Of a stretch of DNA of 64,000 bases, positions 36,828-48,859 are shown piece by piece. The notes under the pieces were generated by a model that worked only from the letters and a program-made list of their open reading frames with translations, made no database searches and was not told where the DNA came from. The stretch is from Monarcha castaneiventris obscurior (Eukaryota > Chordata > Aves > Passeriformes > Monarchidae), in assembly GCA_026261815.1 (NCBI GenBank), contig JAMPIT010000059.1, forward strand, positions 23,050,001 to 23,114,000, in the 5' to 3' direction. The position numbers and the translations under genes are program-made. How positions within the stretch are numbered: the first letter of the stretch is position 1; every line of letters starts with the position of its first letter.

Positions 36828-37023
36828 CTTGTCGCCTGGCTGTCCCAGCTGCCCTCAGCGAAGGACGCCGGCCCGAGAACCCTGGACGCCTCAGCAGGCT
36901 TCGGTGCCGTGGGTTTGGCGGGGCTGGTTCCCGCAGACAGGGGCGGCTCCTCACGAGGAGAGGCAAGGCGCAAATAAGGCGAGGAGGCAAAGGGTGGCGA
37001 GAGGGGATCTCCCCGAGAGCGCC

Positions 37024-37029
37024 TTTATT
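37024..37029 (-). terminator. AATAAA poly(A) signal of the LTR
   Basis: Reverse complement of TTTATT on the plus strand. It lies 73 bases after the TATA box, as in LTRs where R contains the signal. Confidence 0.75.
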
Positions 37030-37101
37030 GAAGAAGGGTTGAGAGGTCCGAAGGGGGAGGGTTCCAAGGGCAGAGAGCCGAGGGGGACCGGGGTGCACGA
37101 C

Positions 37102-37107
37102 CTTATA
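37102..37107 (-). promoter_or_regulatory. TATA box of the 5' LTR
   Basis: TATAAG within the perfect palindrome CCTTATAAGG (37101-37110). Transcription should start about 25-30 bases further on, near 37080, running toward gag. Confidence 0.75.
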
Positions 37108-37405
37108 AGGGGTACAGACATGGGAGGGGTGCCGGATAGTCAGCCAATGGAACATCAGAGGGTAGGAGGGCACAGAGTCCAAGGACAAATCAAATTTTTA
37201 CAAGGGGGTGGGATATAGACGTCAATCATGTATCAACCAATCACTCGACGCCTCTTGAAGAATCTTCTAGAACCTGGGCTGGGCTTAGACGGTGGTGCCG
37301 CCCATGGAGTCCTCCTCCCAGGAGGAGTCTCCATCCCCAGAGGCGGGGTCGGAGGCGGTGTCAGAGTGACAGACAGCTGCCACATTTGGAGCCTGTCCCT
37401 CCACA

Positions 37406-37411
37406 CAAGCT
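37406..37411. repeat. target site duplication CAAGCT, right copy
   Basis: Exact repeat of 35577-35582. The host sequence continues with 'tgacataattgtg'. Confidence 0.9.
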
Positions 37412-38017
37412 TGACATAATTGTGTTTAAAGCTGGTGTGATTGTGTGGAAAAAGTTGTGCAGCTTAGTGGCAGTAGGATATTTTAAGTTATTTGACCATT
37501 TACCAAGCAAATTAAACACAAACACGTGGGAAGTATCAAAGGCACAGCATCACCTAACTAGAGAGGATAAAAAGTGCTCAGCTGGCTCCTCCTACAGCCA
37601 GACAAGGAGAGCAAAAGGTGTAAAACCCCCCAGGATGACAAAAGGACGGAAATGCTCTCCCTAGAGAACCATTCAAACTGACAGCTTAGAGACAAATAGG
37701 ATTTGCTATGGGATGCAGGGGAAAAAACAATTTGCAATGGGTCAGTCATAAGTTCAGGGATTATATGGAAGGGAATTTTGGTGTGTTTAGTGTATTATGG
37801 GATGCTTAGAGGAAAGAGCAAAGGCTTGGAAAATGAAGGATCCAGGGGGGTTGGGTTGAACTGGCGTGGGAAAAGAGACAGGCAAGGGCTAAATAGGTCT
37901 GGTCATTTTTGAACATCTTGCTGCTTGGTAAACTTGTGTGACAGCTCTTGTGCTTGAACTGCAGTTTTTCTAGTTTTTCCTGTGTTCTCATTAAATCCTA
38001 ATTCTGTGTTCTGTGAC
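37412..38017. other. unassigned, possibly repeat-derived sequence
   Basis: About 600 bases between provirus and CR1, somewhat G-rich on the plus strand ('ccaggggggttgggttgaactgg'). A 'ttctcattaaatcc' phrase near 37985 resembles poly(A) regions of some bird LTRs. I could not set ends or find a partner, so it stays unassigned. Confidence 0.3.
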
Positions 38018-38357
38018 TTGCTCAAGGGGAGCAGTGAAGGGGGAAGAGCTGAGCTCTGTTTTCTGGTGACAAGCAACAGGACACAAAGAAATGAAAAAAA
38101 AATTGTGTCAGGGAAGTTCAGACCGGGCTTTAGGAAAAGGTTCTTCATTGAACGAGTGGTTGGTTACTGGAACAGGCTTGCCAGGGAAGTGGTCATGGCA
38201 CCAAAGTTGCCAGAATTCAAGGAGTGTCTGGATTATGTTCTTAGTCATATGGTGTAGTGTTAGGTGGTCCTGCAAGGAGCAGGGAGTTGTACCCAATGAT
38301 CTGTATGTGTTCCTTCCAACTTCTGTGGTTCTATGAATTTGTGATTCTAATTAATAA
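38018..38357 (+). mobile_element. CR1 LINE 3' part with end of ORF2
   Basis: The reading frame gives the C-terminal CR1 ORF2 signature in order: RAELCFLVTSNRTQRN, then FRPGFRKRFFIERVVGYWNR, LAREVVMAPKLPEFK and LDYVLSHMV, ending in TAG at about 38255. The 3' untranslated part closes with 'ccttccaacttctgtggttctatgaattt' and 'gtgattct', the usual CR1 terminus. The copy is strongly 5' truncated, keeping only about 80 codons, but those are in frame. It is therefore younger or better kept than the copies at 7.6 and 40.6 kb. Confidence 0.9.
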
Positions 38358-40624
38358 CTAATTCAAATTAATTTAAGAAAAAGACAAAGATTACCTTGCA
38401 AGTTAATGTTAAGCCACTATAATAGGGAAGGATTTCAAAATGGGCTCTGATGACTAATTGTGAAAATGTTTCCATCATGACCTACCCTTCTAAATTTAGA
38501 AGTCTTCAGGTTTAGGATCCCACTCTATACTGTGGAAAAAGCAGAACTTTCAAAGTGATTCATTCCATCCTAAAATTAATCTCCATTTGGAGGTGTGTTT
38601 CTCTCTAGCAGACAGGGAAGTCTGGATGACTGATATTAGGAAATTAATCTCACTCAACTAAAAGTAGGTAAAATGAATCCCATCTAAATGACAACTTGAA
38701 GCTATGATAGTGTAAGACAGGACTGGAAATGTTATCAGTTCAGTGAAAAACAGGCTGGCTGTCCACAGCATAGAGAAAAAAGTCTTAATGGGGCATTGAC
38801 AATAGATGAAGCATTTCAAAGGCAGATCGTGTTTACTTTATCATTTTAGATCAGTTTACAATTGTGCAGTTGAAATAAATCTTTTGATTGTCCCTACTTT
38901 CTGTGCTTTGGTTCACACTGTGGAGCAGCATTTCTTTCTGATGGGGCTGAACCAGAAGATGCAGTCCAATTTGGACTGCAGACCAGACTAGAGTTAGTCT
39001 AGAGTAAGTCCCCTTAATGCATGTAAGTGTGGGTTTCCAGTCCTCAGCTTCAGCTGCTTTGTTTTATTAAGCACCAGTAGGTTTAATTTATAAATACAGT
39101 TCTATAAAGATGCATTAATGCTAAATAATGTCCCTTCAACTCAGCCTGAAGGGAGGAGGTCCTCACAGGGTGCAGAGGTACAAAAAAGTCCTTGCTGCTG
39201 CCTTCCCTTTTTGTATAGTAGACTTAAGTTAATATCAAAAGTGACAAGACACAGTTACAGTACAAAAGGAAAAGCCATCAAAATGTTTACTTCAGCTGTC
39301 TCATACATTACTCATGCCTAAGAAATAAGACGTAGAAATGCTTCCATCTGCTCTTACCTCTTTCTTCCACTAACATCAACTTTTCTATACAGCAAGAAAG
39401 ATTTAAGTAATTATGAATGAGCTGTTTCATTCAAAACAGATTTTTAAGACCTAAAATTTTCACTATAGAACACTGTACTTAGGCAGTCAATCTATTGTTA
39501 AAAATGGTTAAATGTGGCAAATCTGTACTCCATGCTTAATATTCAATACCAGTTTATAATATATTCCTCAATCAACATTCTGAGGTTTTGGAAAAAGTAT
39601 TCTTTATTCATATTCCTGAATGCAGTAGAAAGGATTAGATGAAATGAAACATACACACATTTTAAAGTGACCGTAAGAAACCCATGTATTTAGAAAGAGA
39701 CTGTTTTTTTCTACATATTTGCCCAAGTACTTGAACATTGATTTTCTACATGTTTATATATGCCTCAGGATGACTCCTGGTGCACACATCCAGCCCAATA
39801 TCTCTGACTCCAGCTCCAAACCACATTTCAGAAGATTTTTCAAGCTGCAAGTTGCTAATATCCTGTAAGGAAGAAACGAATGACGTTGTTATGCAGCTGT
39901 TTTGGGTAAATGAAGATTTTTTCACTGCCAGTTTTATGCAAGATGAAGCTGCTTGGCTGCACTATGCACTTCCAAATTTTAGCAATGTTGTCATGGAACT
40001 GTTCTAGCTGTTGTATAGAATATATTTAATCATGACTCCATTCATCTCTATATTCTGCCTTTTTTCTCATCTATCTTAGATTCTGTTAGAGGTAACTATG
40101 CCCACAGGGGTCTGGGCTTAGGGAGTTTCTCCTGAATCAATGAGGTTCGTGCAGTTCTGTCTTCAGGCTGTAGTGAGGCTGAGCACATATTCCCCAGCAG
40201 GTGCAAACACACACCCTCTCCACTATGAACTGCACCTATGACCAGTGCTTTTATCTGCACCCTCATGAACACGGGGCTCACATAAACATGCACCGATGTT
40301 AGATGACTTTTTTCTGCTTTTCAGTTCTAGCTGAGTGATATTGGAGTTTGCTAGCTGCAAAATGCACAAACATACACATGATGGCTCTCTCAGGTAGCTG
40401 GTATTGGACACAGGCTGACCCAGTGGCTGGCACCTACACCCAGGTGTCCTGGAGTTGTTGTCCCCTAGATGCTCAAACCCCTCAGACCCATGATCCAGCT
40501 TTTGAAGGCACTTTGATGCTACTCAAACCTATCACCCTTCTCTGCTGTCCAGCTGGACATTAGCTAGTGTTCACACAGATACACACAGAGGAAAGAGAGT
40601 ATAGTGTCACTGTACGAGGATGCT
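38358..40624. other. no gene seen; GC-richer second half
   Basis: AT-rich to about 39750. From about 39750 to 40620 GC content rises and the sequence looks repeat-like ('acacacaccctctccac', 'ggctgacccagtggctgg'), but I recognise no family. Short frames on both strands overlap without motifs. Confidence 0.4.
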
Positions 40625-40800
40625 GCCAGCCTTCTCTTCTCTTGGCTGAACAAGCTGAGAGACCTCAGGCACTTCTCATAAGTCTTGTGCCTGAGACCTT
40701 TCTCCCCCCTGTCTCTACTGCCCTGGACACACTCTAATACTTTGATGTCCTCCTTATATTGATGTACCCAAAACTGCAGACATGCTTCATGGGTTTGGGA
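40625..40800 (-). mobile_element. CR1 LINE fragment
   Basis: On the plus strand it reads as the reverse complement of CR1: 'cttctcttctcttggctgaac', 'cacttctcat', 'cttgtgcctgagacctttc', 'ctggacacactc', 'ttgatgtcctcctta' and 'cccaaaactgcagac'. The 3' terminus is missing on the left and the 5' part breaks off on the right, so only a piece of ORF2 end/3' UTR remains, possibly extending decayed to about 40930. Confidence 0.8.
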
Positions 40801-42156
40801 GTGGGTTTAAAGTACGGTTGCAATTCCTTGCATCATAAACATATCTTGCTTAATGGTGAATATGCTTCCTAGTCTTCCATCCTCACCCTAACCCCAGAAT
40901 TACTGTTGCTCTAGGGCTTTCTTGCATGTTGCTGAAATCAGTCTCTTCAGAAAAATGCATTGTAGCACACTAATTTTCTGCTATAGCAATTTTGTCTGGT
41001 TTGGAATATGCTTGCTTAGTGGGGGAATTGGAAGAGTGTTTCCAACATATGCTCATATATTGTATCTTCATACTAAGTACTTCTTTAAAAACAATATATA
41101 AGCCCATTAAATACAACCTACGATAAAAGATGCATTATCTCAAATACCATTTTTTCTGTTATTTCAATGATACACCACATGTCCATTTTTCTTATCTCCA
41201 GCTCTTAATGTGAATCTGCAACTACTGTCCACAAAAAAAATGAAAGCTATGACTTTGCAAAATGCTGAGGAGTGCTATGGCAGTGACTCTTAAAGGACTT
41301 GAATGATAGGAGAAAAGTCACATATTTACTATTTGTCTGTGTAGTTAGCCAGGGAACTATTGTGGAACTACAATATTTCAGTTGTCTGGGTAACTGTACA
41401 TGGGGAGGAAGGCTGTGCAAGAACTTAACTAGGAAATCTAAAACACCTGTAGAATCTGTTAATTACAGATGACATAATTTGAAGTGGCATCCCAGAGGTA
41501 TGGGTACACTCAGAGCACATAACAGAAGTTATCAGAATGTTTTAAAACTGAGTTTAGTTACTGATTATAGCTTTAATGAGGTTTTACATGATAAATTCTC
41601 TGCACATTATATCTTTGAATATTTCATCTACCTCCTTCTTTTTATTTTTTAAAATTATGTGTGTTTACCATTTTGACCTTTTTTTTCCTCCTTCTGTTGA
41701 AGTGTTTCCGAGAATGCCTCACTTCAGAAGCCTAATGGTGATGCTGGTTATATTCCTTCCAGTGACATTATATAGAACATGCAGGGTACAAGCACTTTTC
41801 TGAGCTATATGCAATCTCAACAAAATGGCTACATTTTTCATCTGTGATCAAAATGACCTAATTAAACATGTTAGCAGTCACAGGGGGTTTGAATGGCTAG
41901 TAGAACAGTTTTATGCTTGCTTGCAGTAATTCCGCTGGAATAATTATTTGTCTGATCAGTAGAATGGATCCATGGAGGGAAAGTAAATGTCAAGTGCTGT
42001 TCTGTTTTTTCCATATATTTTCACAGTCAAAGTATGCTGCATTTTTAAAAACATCTTTGGCTCTATCACAATAAGCAGCCAGATGGCAGTTGGTCCATGT
42101 CAACTTGAGAGGAGAGCAGCAGAGATCAGATTTCAAGGACTGAAATCTTCATTTCT
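40801..42156. other. no gene seen
   Basis: AT-rich sequence. A 75-codon frame (41576-41803) and a 91-codon frame ending in the AAGG repeat (41987-42262) have no motif support. Confidence 0.5.
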
Positions 42157-42242
42157 GAGAAAAAAGAAAAAAAAAGGAAGGAAGGAAGGAAGGAAGGAAG
42201 GAAGGAAGGAAGGAAGGAAGGAAGGAAGGAAGGAAGGAAGGA
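42157..42242. repeat. 86-bp pure purine tract with (AAGG)n microsatellite
   Basis: All bases are A or G on the plus strand. After an A-rich lead the unit AAGG repeats about 16-17 times (42175-42241). Length variation between individuals is likely. Mirror-symmetric purine tracts of this kind can form triplex DNA. Confidence 0.95.
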
Positions 42243-42358
42243 TTAAGTGGCTATTATTTTAAAACAGGCTTTCACAGGGTTGCTAATGCTGGTTTTGCTG
42301 GCAATGGGAAATAAAAAAATAAGAAATGGGAAGATGCTTGGACTATGGGAACCATGGC

Positions 42359-42394
42359 ATGCAAATGACATGCAAATTAAACTTTGGCATTGTT
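42359..42394. promoter_or_regulatory. candidate octamer/SOX motif cluster
   Basis: Two perfect POU octamers (ATGCAAAT) at 42359-42366 and 42370-42377 stand 11 bases apart, about one helical turn, in a small direct repeat (catgcaaatga/catgcaaatta). A SOX-type CATTGTT follows at 42388-42394. POU and SOX proteins bind such arrays together in known enhancers. The motifs are exact; the regulatory role is an inference and no target gene is in view. Confidence 0.35.
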
Positions 42395-45300
42395 CCTGTG
42401 AGATTTTCTAAAGAATTGTATAGGAGAGGGCAGAAAATAGATTTTTTGATTACAGTTTCAAGCAAATGTTTAGAAAAAATATTCACATAGAAATTCACTA
42501 TGAGCATGTTCATAAAAGTAATTTTGTGTCAGAGAAAGAGAAACTGTTATGCACTTCTTTTTGTTCTCTCACTATTGATACTTTTCTCTTGAACAGTAGA
42601 AAATATCTCTTTCTCTTTCCTGAATGACTTCTGGGTTTCTACTGTATATTGTTTGCACATTGCTTTTACAGACATGGTGATCTTTGCTTTTACAGGCATG
42701 ATTGTCTTTCTTGGGGAGGTTAGTCATAGTAATTGAACCTGAACTGGGAGAATGTATGGGCTTGTACAGTTCAGTTACAATGACTGCTGAACTTTGCACA
42801 GGACAAGCCCTCTCTGATGTAGAGAGCTCATTTACTAATGGTGCTGAATCTCTCATTCATAGTAGTTCTTGTACTCTGGGTCATTGATTAATGATACAGG
42901 TTTTTTTACACTAGTCAAAGCAAAGTTAACAGTGTGCTTATTTACACATATATGTGTATGTGAGTGTGTGTGTGCATGACAAACTCTTTTCCATCCTTAG
43001 GCTTTTCCTTGCTTTGTTGATAGTTCTGCGTTTGCACTATGCTTGGTAACTGTTAAGATGATTTCAGGACTGAGATGCACAAGTGTGGGTTTGGTTTTCT
43101 TTTTTTTAGTAAAGGAGTGGGACACATAATCAGTTTGGGTTCTATTTCCAGTGGTGTATCCAAGTAACAAATTTTCTTGTTACATAGTGCAATACAGCAA
43201 TAACCTGGAATTTTCTCTGTGGCTGATAGGAGGTAGCTATGAAAAGTATAACAGGGATACAAAAGCATTTTTTTTCCCAGACTTCTTTATAATCTTTTTA
43301 CCAGCTAATATTTTCTGAGCTTGACTTGCTGGTGTTCCCAGTGAGAACATCTTCCACAAATGGAGCCAGGCATCCCACTGCCACTCTGTATGATAGGAGA
43401 ACAAAATGATCTACGCATGACAGCAGTCATCTCTGGAAAAATGAAGCAAGCAGACATGGCTCCTTGGCTGGTACAACCTTGCAATTTCATCTCTTGTCAA
43501 GAGCTTACTGCACTGTGTCAGCTTTAGATCTGGACCTTAATAAGGTACAGAAACAGATATTCTCTCTACAGCTGCTGTCATTTCATTCCTGAAATTGCAG
43601 AAAATGTCCTGAATTTCATGTCCTTTCTGAGGGGTTTGCATGTTAAGAAAGCTACTGAAGTTTGATAAAATGAGCACCCTGGTTTTGTCAGTTGCCCACA
43701 AGAGTAATTCATGTTGGCTTTTTCATCTTTCTTTCTTAATGTGGAAAGGTCACTGAAATTAACCATTTTGATGTGAAATGCTGCTTTTTAATCTATCAAC
43801 ATCTAGGGAAGGCTGAACACCACTTTCTATATTTCACAAGGCACAAACACAACTGTCATATCTTCTGCAGTAACACCCTTTCCTTACTTTCTACAAAAAT
43901 GATCAGAATATCTTGGAAGCAGTTTAATGGTTTTAATTTTGTTTGTTTGTTTTTTATTTAATATGATATAATTTGATATATTATTGAATCTCTTTCTTGC
44001 AGAGGTTTAAGAACTCATTGTCCTTGAGAAATTATGCCCTACGTAGGCCATGCATGTGTATTGCTTTGACTTTGGTGACTCTGGATGGGAAACAGTGAAT
44101 AAAAACTTCAACTTGCTGTTACATGAATGATTCATCCACTTGAAATGTGGGAGCCTTCTTTCACAAGGCAAGGTGTCAAGACAAGATGGCAAGCAAAAAA
44201 ACTAGAGACAATACTCTGATCCTCTCAATTCAGAGGGATAAGCCTGCACTTACTGTATGAACTGTTGATGTAGCAGTGGATGGAAGAGTTAGGAGGACTG
44301 GATGATGAGGCACAGTTTTTGAAGAACTTTGCAAAAAAAGAGCTGCACTATTTCCATGCTCTAACTATGCACTTGGAAGATACATCAAAAGGCATTAGTT
44401 GACTCCAGAAAGCTCTCTGTTTGTGTCTGTGGATGTTCCTTTTAGGATGCGAAAAGGTAACTTCTAAGATGTATCCTAATGGGATTTAGTTACCTCCTAA
44501 ATTACCACTATAAATTTTACAATAGGGTGTTTTTTTAAGGGTAGGTGAAGACTTTCTGTCTTCGGAGTTGGATGCAGTCTGTGACTTTCTGTATGTGACT
44601 TAGGAAGGTGATTTTGCATGTGTAGGGAGAAGCTTGTTGATTTGTGAGTGAAAGCTTTGAGGTAAGCCTGAAAATGGTATGTGAAAGGACTGTCTAATAC
44701 ATAAATAGTAAAAGGATGCTTGACTCATTGAGATTTTAATTTCTCAAGAATTTCATAGAAACTCCAGAAAAGTACAATGTATGTGGATAATAATATATCA
44801 CTATGTACCTAGAAGGGCTCACTTGAAAAGACTTTTTTTCTCAAAAATTTACCTAGTTTCTAATAATTCTAGTAATCTGCAGAACTGAATAGCTTTCTGC
44901 ATGTATCTGACTGGAAATTACTTCATTTGGTATATTTGATGTCAAAAAATGTTTTGGCAGGGAGAAGTTTCTGTGAAATTCTTTAATCTTTGAAGTAAAT
45001 TCACACACATCTGCTTGTTAGATGAATCTCCTTATACAGCGTTTGCTCTTTTGTCACCTTCTACTAAAGTCTCTAAAAGAAAAAAAAAGGAAAGAAAAGG
45101 AAAGGGTAGACAACTGATCTGTAAATGCAGTTGGAAATCACCCTGGGTTTCCTTCACATGTACATACATGCAGAAACTTGCATATAATAAAAAGGTGTTT
45201 CTTAAAGAGGCACAGTCATTCTCAATTTTTGTTCCTCTACTGACAAGCAACGATTTATTATTCTACCAGACCTGTTTTTAACTCATTTTTTTTCCACTTG

Positions 45301-48300
45301 ACTAGCAGCCTTGCAGTAATATAAATATTGCAAGACTGCTTCATAACTACCGAGCTTTTGAATGAACAGATTTTGACAAGAATTCTTTAATCGCCCAGGA
45401 CTGAATGGTAGACTGGTAATCTTTACTCAAACTTTATTCTCGTGGCTCCCAAGGAAGGTTGTACATAAAAGCCTTTGTCTCTCTGCTTAAAGTAAATATA
45501 AAACTGGACATAGTGTCCTGTATTCCAAAGTGGTGGAATACCAGAGGTGGCACTCCAATACCAGGGGATTGTGTAGATGCCCTTTGCACATACTTGGACG
45601 TGAGTAGAGGGCTGGGGTTTTTATTTGTTTCTTTCATTTTTGGGCTCTTGTGCCATACTACTGTAAAATTTGTAGTGGCAGTTTAGGAGATAACTAAATG
45701 TTTAATTTTGGTCTTCTCACTAAGGTCTTTTCTTGCTGTTGTAAAAGTCACTGGCATGTAAAGATACATGCATGTTCCTTCCACTGGCAGAAGAAGGGTG
45801 CATTTTCACAGGAAATTGTTTTTCAGTAATAGTGCTGTAGTTCTTTAATGACTCAGACATGAACCACAGTCAGTAACACTGTAATGTTTATAACTTGCTA
45901 CTTTGCAAAAACACATTTAAAAATAATTTCTTTTAGGAAAATATAAGGGACTATTTATTACACAGAAGTTTCCCTGAAATGTGAGGAATATTAAGTACAG
46001 TTTCATGGAAGAGATTTAGTTCTTTGGTTACATGGATTATTCTGCCTAAGACAAAGTAATTTCTCCAGTTTCTTTCATTTCCCATGTCCTCCTATTTTTC
46101 TCTGCACTACACTGGAGACAATATCCTTTCAATATTTTTAGTTTTCCTGTCTTTAACCTTTGTCTACCAGTTCTCAGTTTCATTTCTCTGAAATAAACTG
46201 ATTTAAGAAAAAAACCAAACCATAACAGAGCCTTCTGTCAAGAGAATGGTGAAACTGATATGATGGAGCAGCAACCACCAGCATCAGAGAGACCCAGCCA
46301 GAGTGATAATAGTTTAACACAGATCTACGGTAACCACAGTCCAGGCAACTGTGCCCTTGGACAGGATTACCCATTTAGTTTAAAGTGGCTGGAAGGTAAC
46401 TTTCCAGAGATACTTCAGCAGCATTACTCATGCTGTGAGGCCCTTTGCTCCCCAGTGGCGTCATCTGCTTCCTAAATGTCAGTGCAGTGTTTGACTACTG
46501 CCTGTACTTTGATTCTGTACAGCATTACTCTATAAAAGCTAAAGGTTACTGTTCTAGTGGTGGAAAGTGTGGGAATGATTTGCAAGAGCAAAGCTAAAAT
46601 CATAAAAGGAAGGAACTCAATAGATCAGGGCATGCCCTAAGACATGCTGGTATAAAATTAATCAAAAAAGCTGTTCCAGCCCCTGCTCCCCCTGTCTACC
46701 AAATTAAAGGTTGGGAAAAATCTAGAAAACCATAAAAAACCATTTCTGTAGGAGACAGATGGTATCTTAAATGTTTTGAAGATACAATTAAGTGTTCTTA
46801 CGGTAGGATATTGCTTTCTGCAACTCTTCCAAGTCTTATAGTTAAATTACTGAATATTCATTTTGAGTATATCGATAAAGATTTTGGGATGTGTGTGATT
46901 GTTTATTAGAATGAATCCTTTAGGTTATTGCACAGGAAATGGAAGTCTTTTGTATCTGGTCAACTAGCTATTTACAGAACTGAACAGAAAACTTTATTGC
47001 AAAAATTTGCTGAGGCACTGAAAACAGTTTTAGCAGCAATTTTATTGCATGCATGTCTGATTATGGAGCAAGCAACCATATGGATTAATAGCTGTAGGGA
47101 TGTGCAAGAGAAACGGTGTTACATATCTGAAGTTTTCTTTTAAGATTTTCAGCTCATTTATACTAAGCTGTAATTCCCTGAGGAGCTGGGAACTAGAGCT
47201 GGGATGTCTGGTATAGAACTGGGGCAAAGCTGCTGGAGGCCTCAGGGAAGAACAGTTGTTCCTTGTGAAAGGTAGTCAAGTATCAATATTGAATATTCAA
47301 ATTTCAATATTGGATGAATAGAAAGAAGTTGGCTTCCTTGCCTCTGGTTATCTGTGTCAGTAGCAGTTAAGATATTATACTAACTTGTATTAATATAAAT
47401 ACTAGCTTTAAAAGCTTTCCTTGGCAGCCATTTTTTAACCTCCAAATTATTGAAAGAAGAATAAGAGAAACCCTTTAACGACCTGAGTTTGGAGTAATTT
47501 AATTGGCAGCTTCAAACACGTGAGATATTTTCTGTATATACACTTGAGATTAAATAAGAAAAGAAAGAAAATAGAGATATCCTTTGGATTGCCCCATTAT
47601 CTTCCACTGATTTAATTTGTACACAAATGTTTACAGCATACAAAAGTACTATATCACTTTTCATTCTGTAAACCTATAAATGGATGTGGACTGTCAGGTA
47701 TTGGGATCACTAATACAAGAAATTACATATAAGCAACAATTTTTGATTCCAAATTCTCTATTCTACTGAGGATTTAGGTGACATTTTTTTCAGGTAGTGT
47801 GTGCAGATTGTCTGTCAAACCCTGTTTCCTTCCACTGAGTCCCCCCACATACTTTAATGAATACTTAATAAGGCAAATCATCCCGTGTCTGACAGGCTAT
47901 GTGTGCTGGGGTAATCTGTGCAAACCAGTTCCATGTTTCCCTTCTTTTGCTCATTTACTATTCTGTCTCAGTGGCTGAACACAAACCTCCTCTATCAATG
48001 CAGCTTAAATGTAGCCAGTCACTTTGACGATCTGACTAATGCTCAAGTACAACAAACATGAAGATAAACATCTTCTGCCAAGAGAATCTCCATCAGCAGC
48101 TATTAAGCACGGATGGTGGGCTAAACAGCAGCTGATTTCTTTGTTGCCCAGCACTCTGCACCACCAGAATCATGCTTGAGACAGTTAAAATGTGCGCTAT
48201 GACTTTTAATGCCATGCTAAAATCAGAGGCAAGACCATTTAGACTAACTGATTATCACACAGTCTTCCCATATTTTAAGATGGTTTCACCCTTTCCCTTC

Positions 48301-48859
48301 CTTTTGAATTGTAGACTTCCTAGAAACATCTTTGCAGCAGCAACAGTACCAGTACCAGGCTGACAGCTAAAGATGAAATGTAGTGTTTGATTTCTCCCAA
48401 CATCTGACATTCTGAGCAAATGTCAGTGTGTCTGTTTCAGTTCACTTCAGAATGTACATTCTCTTTCCCCCTTCCCCCATGGAATAAGCAGGATGATATT
48501 TAAGAAAATGTAGTTCTGATATTAAATGAAGTACAGGTGATTAAGAGCAAACAGAATGTCAAGGAAAGGTTATAGGTTAAAATGTTCCTCATTGTAATTC
48601 CAAATCTTTTCAGGGAACTCCTCCATCATACTCTAACAAAACCAGCTTGCTGCATAAAAATTGGTTTCTGAAAATCTTTGTGCCAGTTCTTCCCTAAAAA
48701 CAATAAAAGTATTAGCATTCATTCTTGGTTTATCTGGAGCCTGTTATTAATTTTTTAGATAAATTAATAGCATTTTGCCCTAGATCTTGAACCTCAGTGT
48801 CCGTCAGAGCAATGGGTTTTAGCTTCAGTTTCTGTCACCAGGCTGAAAATCTCTATTAG
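42395..48859. other. 6.5 kb AT-rich stretch, no gene seen
   Basis: A short alternating TG/TA run lies near 42946-42978. A 71-codon frame at 46260-46475 has a more protein-like look than most (LTQIYGNHSPGNC, SLKWLEGNFPEI) but matches no family I know. Otherwise featureless to the eye. Confidence 0.45.

Larger units (their letters stand above)
35583..37405 (-). mobile_element. ERVK-type provirus with large internal deletion
   Basis: The element reads on the minus strand. From high to low coordinate: complete 5' LTR (37405-36830), two spacer bases, tRNA-Lys primer binding site (36827-36810), leader, truncated gag (36507-35645), then only the last 62 bases of the 3' LTR (35644-35583). Capsid, nucleocapsid, protease, pol, env, the purine tract and the 3' U3/R are missing. 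Identical CAAGCT hexamers flank the whole unit, so the loss happened after integration. The shared 62 bases of the two LTRs differ at two positions, both of the CpG-to-TpG kind, and CpGs are plentiful. Both suggest a fairly young insertion. Lys primer site, 6-bp duplication and betaretrovirus-like matrix together support ERVK (class II). Confidence 0.92.
36830..37405 (-). mobile_element. complete 5' LTR of the ERVK-type provirus
   Basis: 576 bp with TG...CA ends: minus strand begins TGTGTGGAGGGACAGG and ends ...CAGGCGACA. U3 (37405 to about 37080) carries two inverted CCAAT boxes (plus-strand CCAAT near 37143 and 37231) and a TATA box in the palindrome CCTTATAAGG. The poly(A) signal lies about 75 bases downstream, so R is roughly 37080-37005 and U5 about 37005-36830. 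The LTR is CpG-rich compared with the host DNA. The U5 end has a second, partial copy at 35583-35644. Plus-strand frames of 92-158 codons over it are by-products. Confidence 0.92.

Noticed and set aside
36432..37218. Frames of 100-158 codons over the provirus leader and LTR on both strands
   Set aside because: High GC removes stops. The positions are U3/R/U5 and leader, and only the minus-strand gag frame shows viral protein features.
46260..46475. 71-codon frame with a protein-like look, possible exon or processed gene
   Set aside because: I could not match it to a family or find flanking splice sites or a poly(A) tail. Left as part of the featureless stretch.
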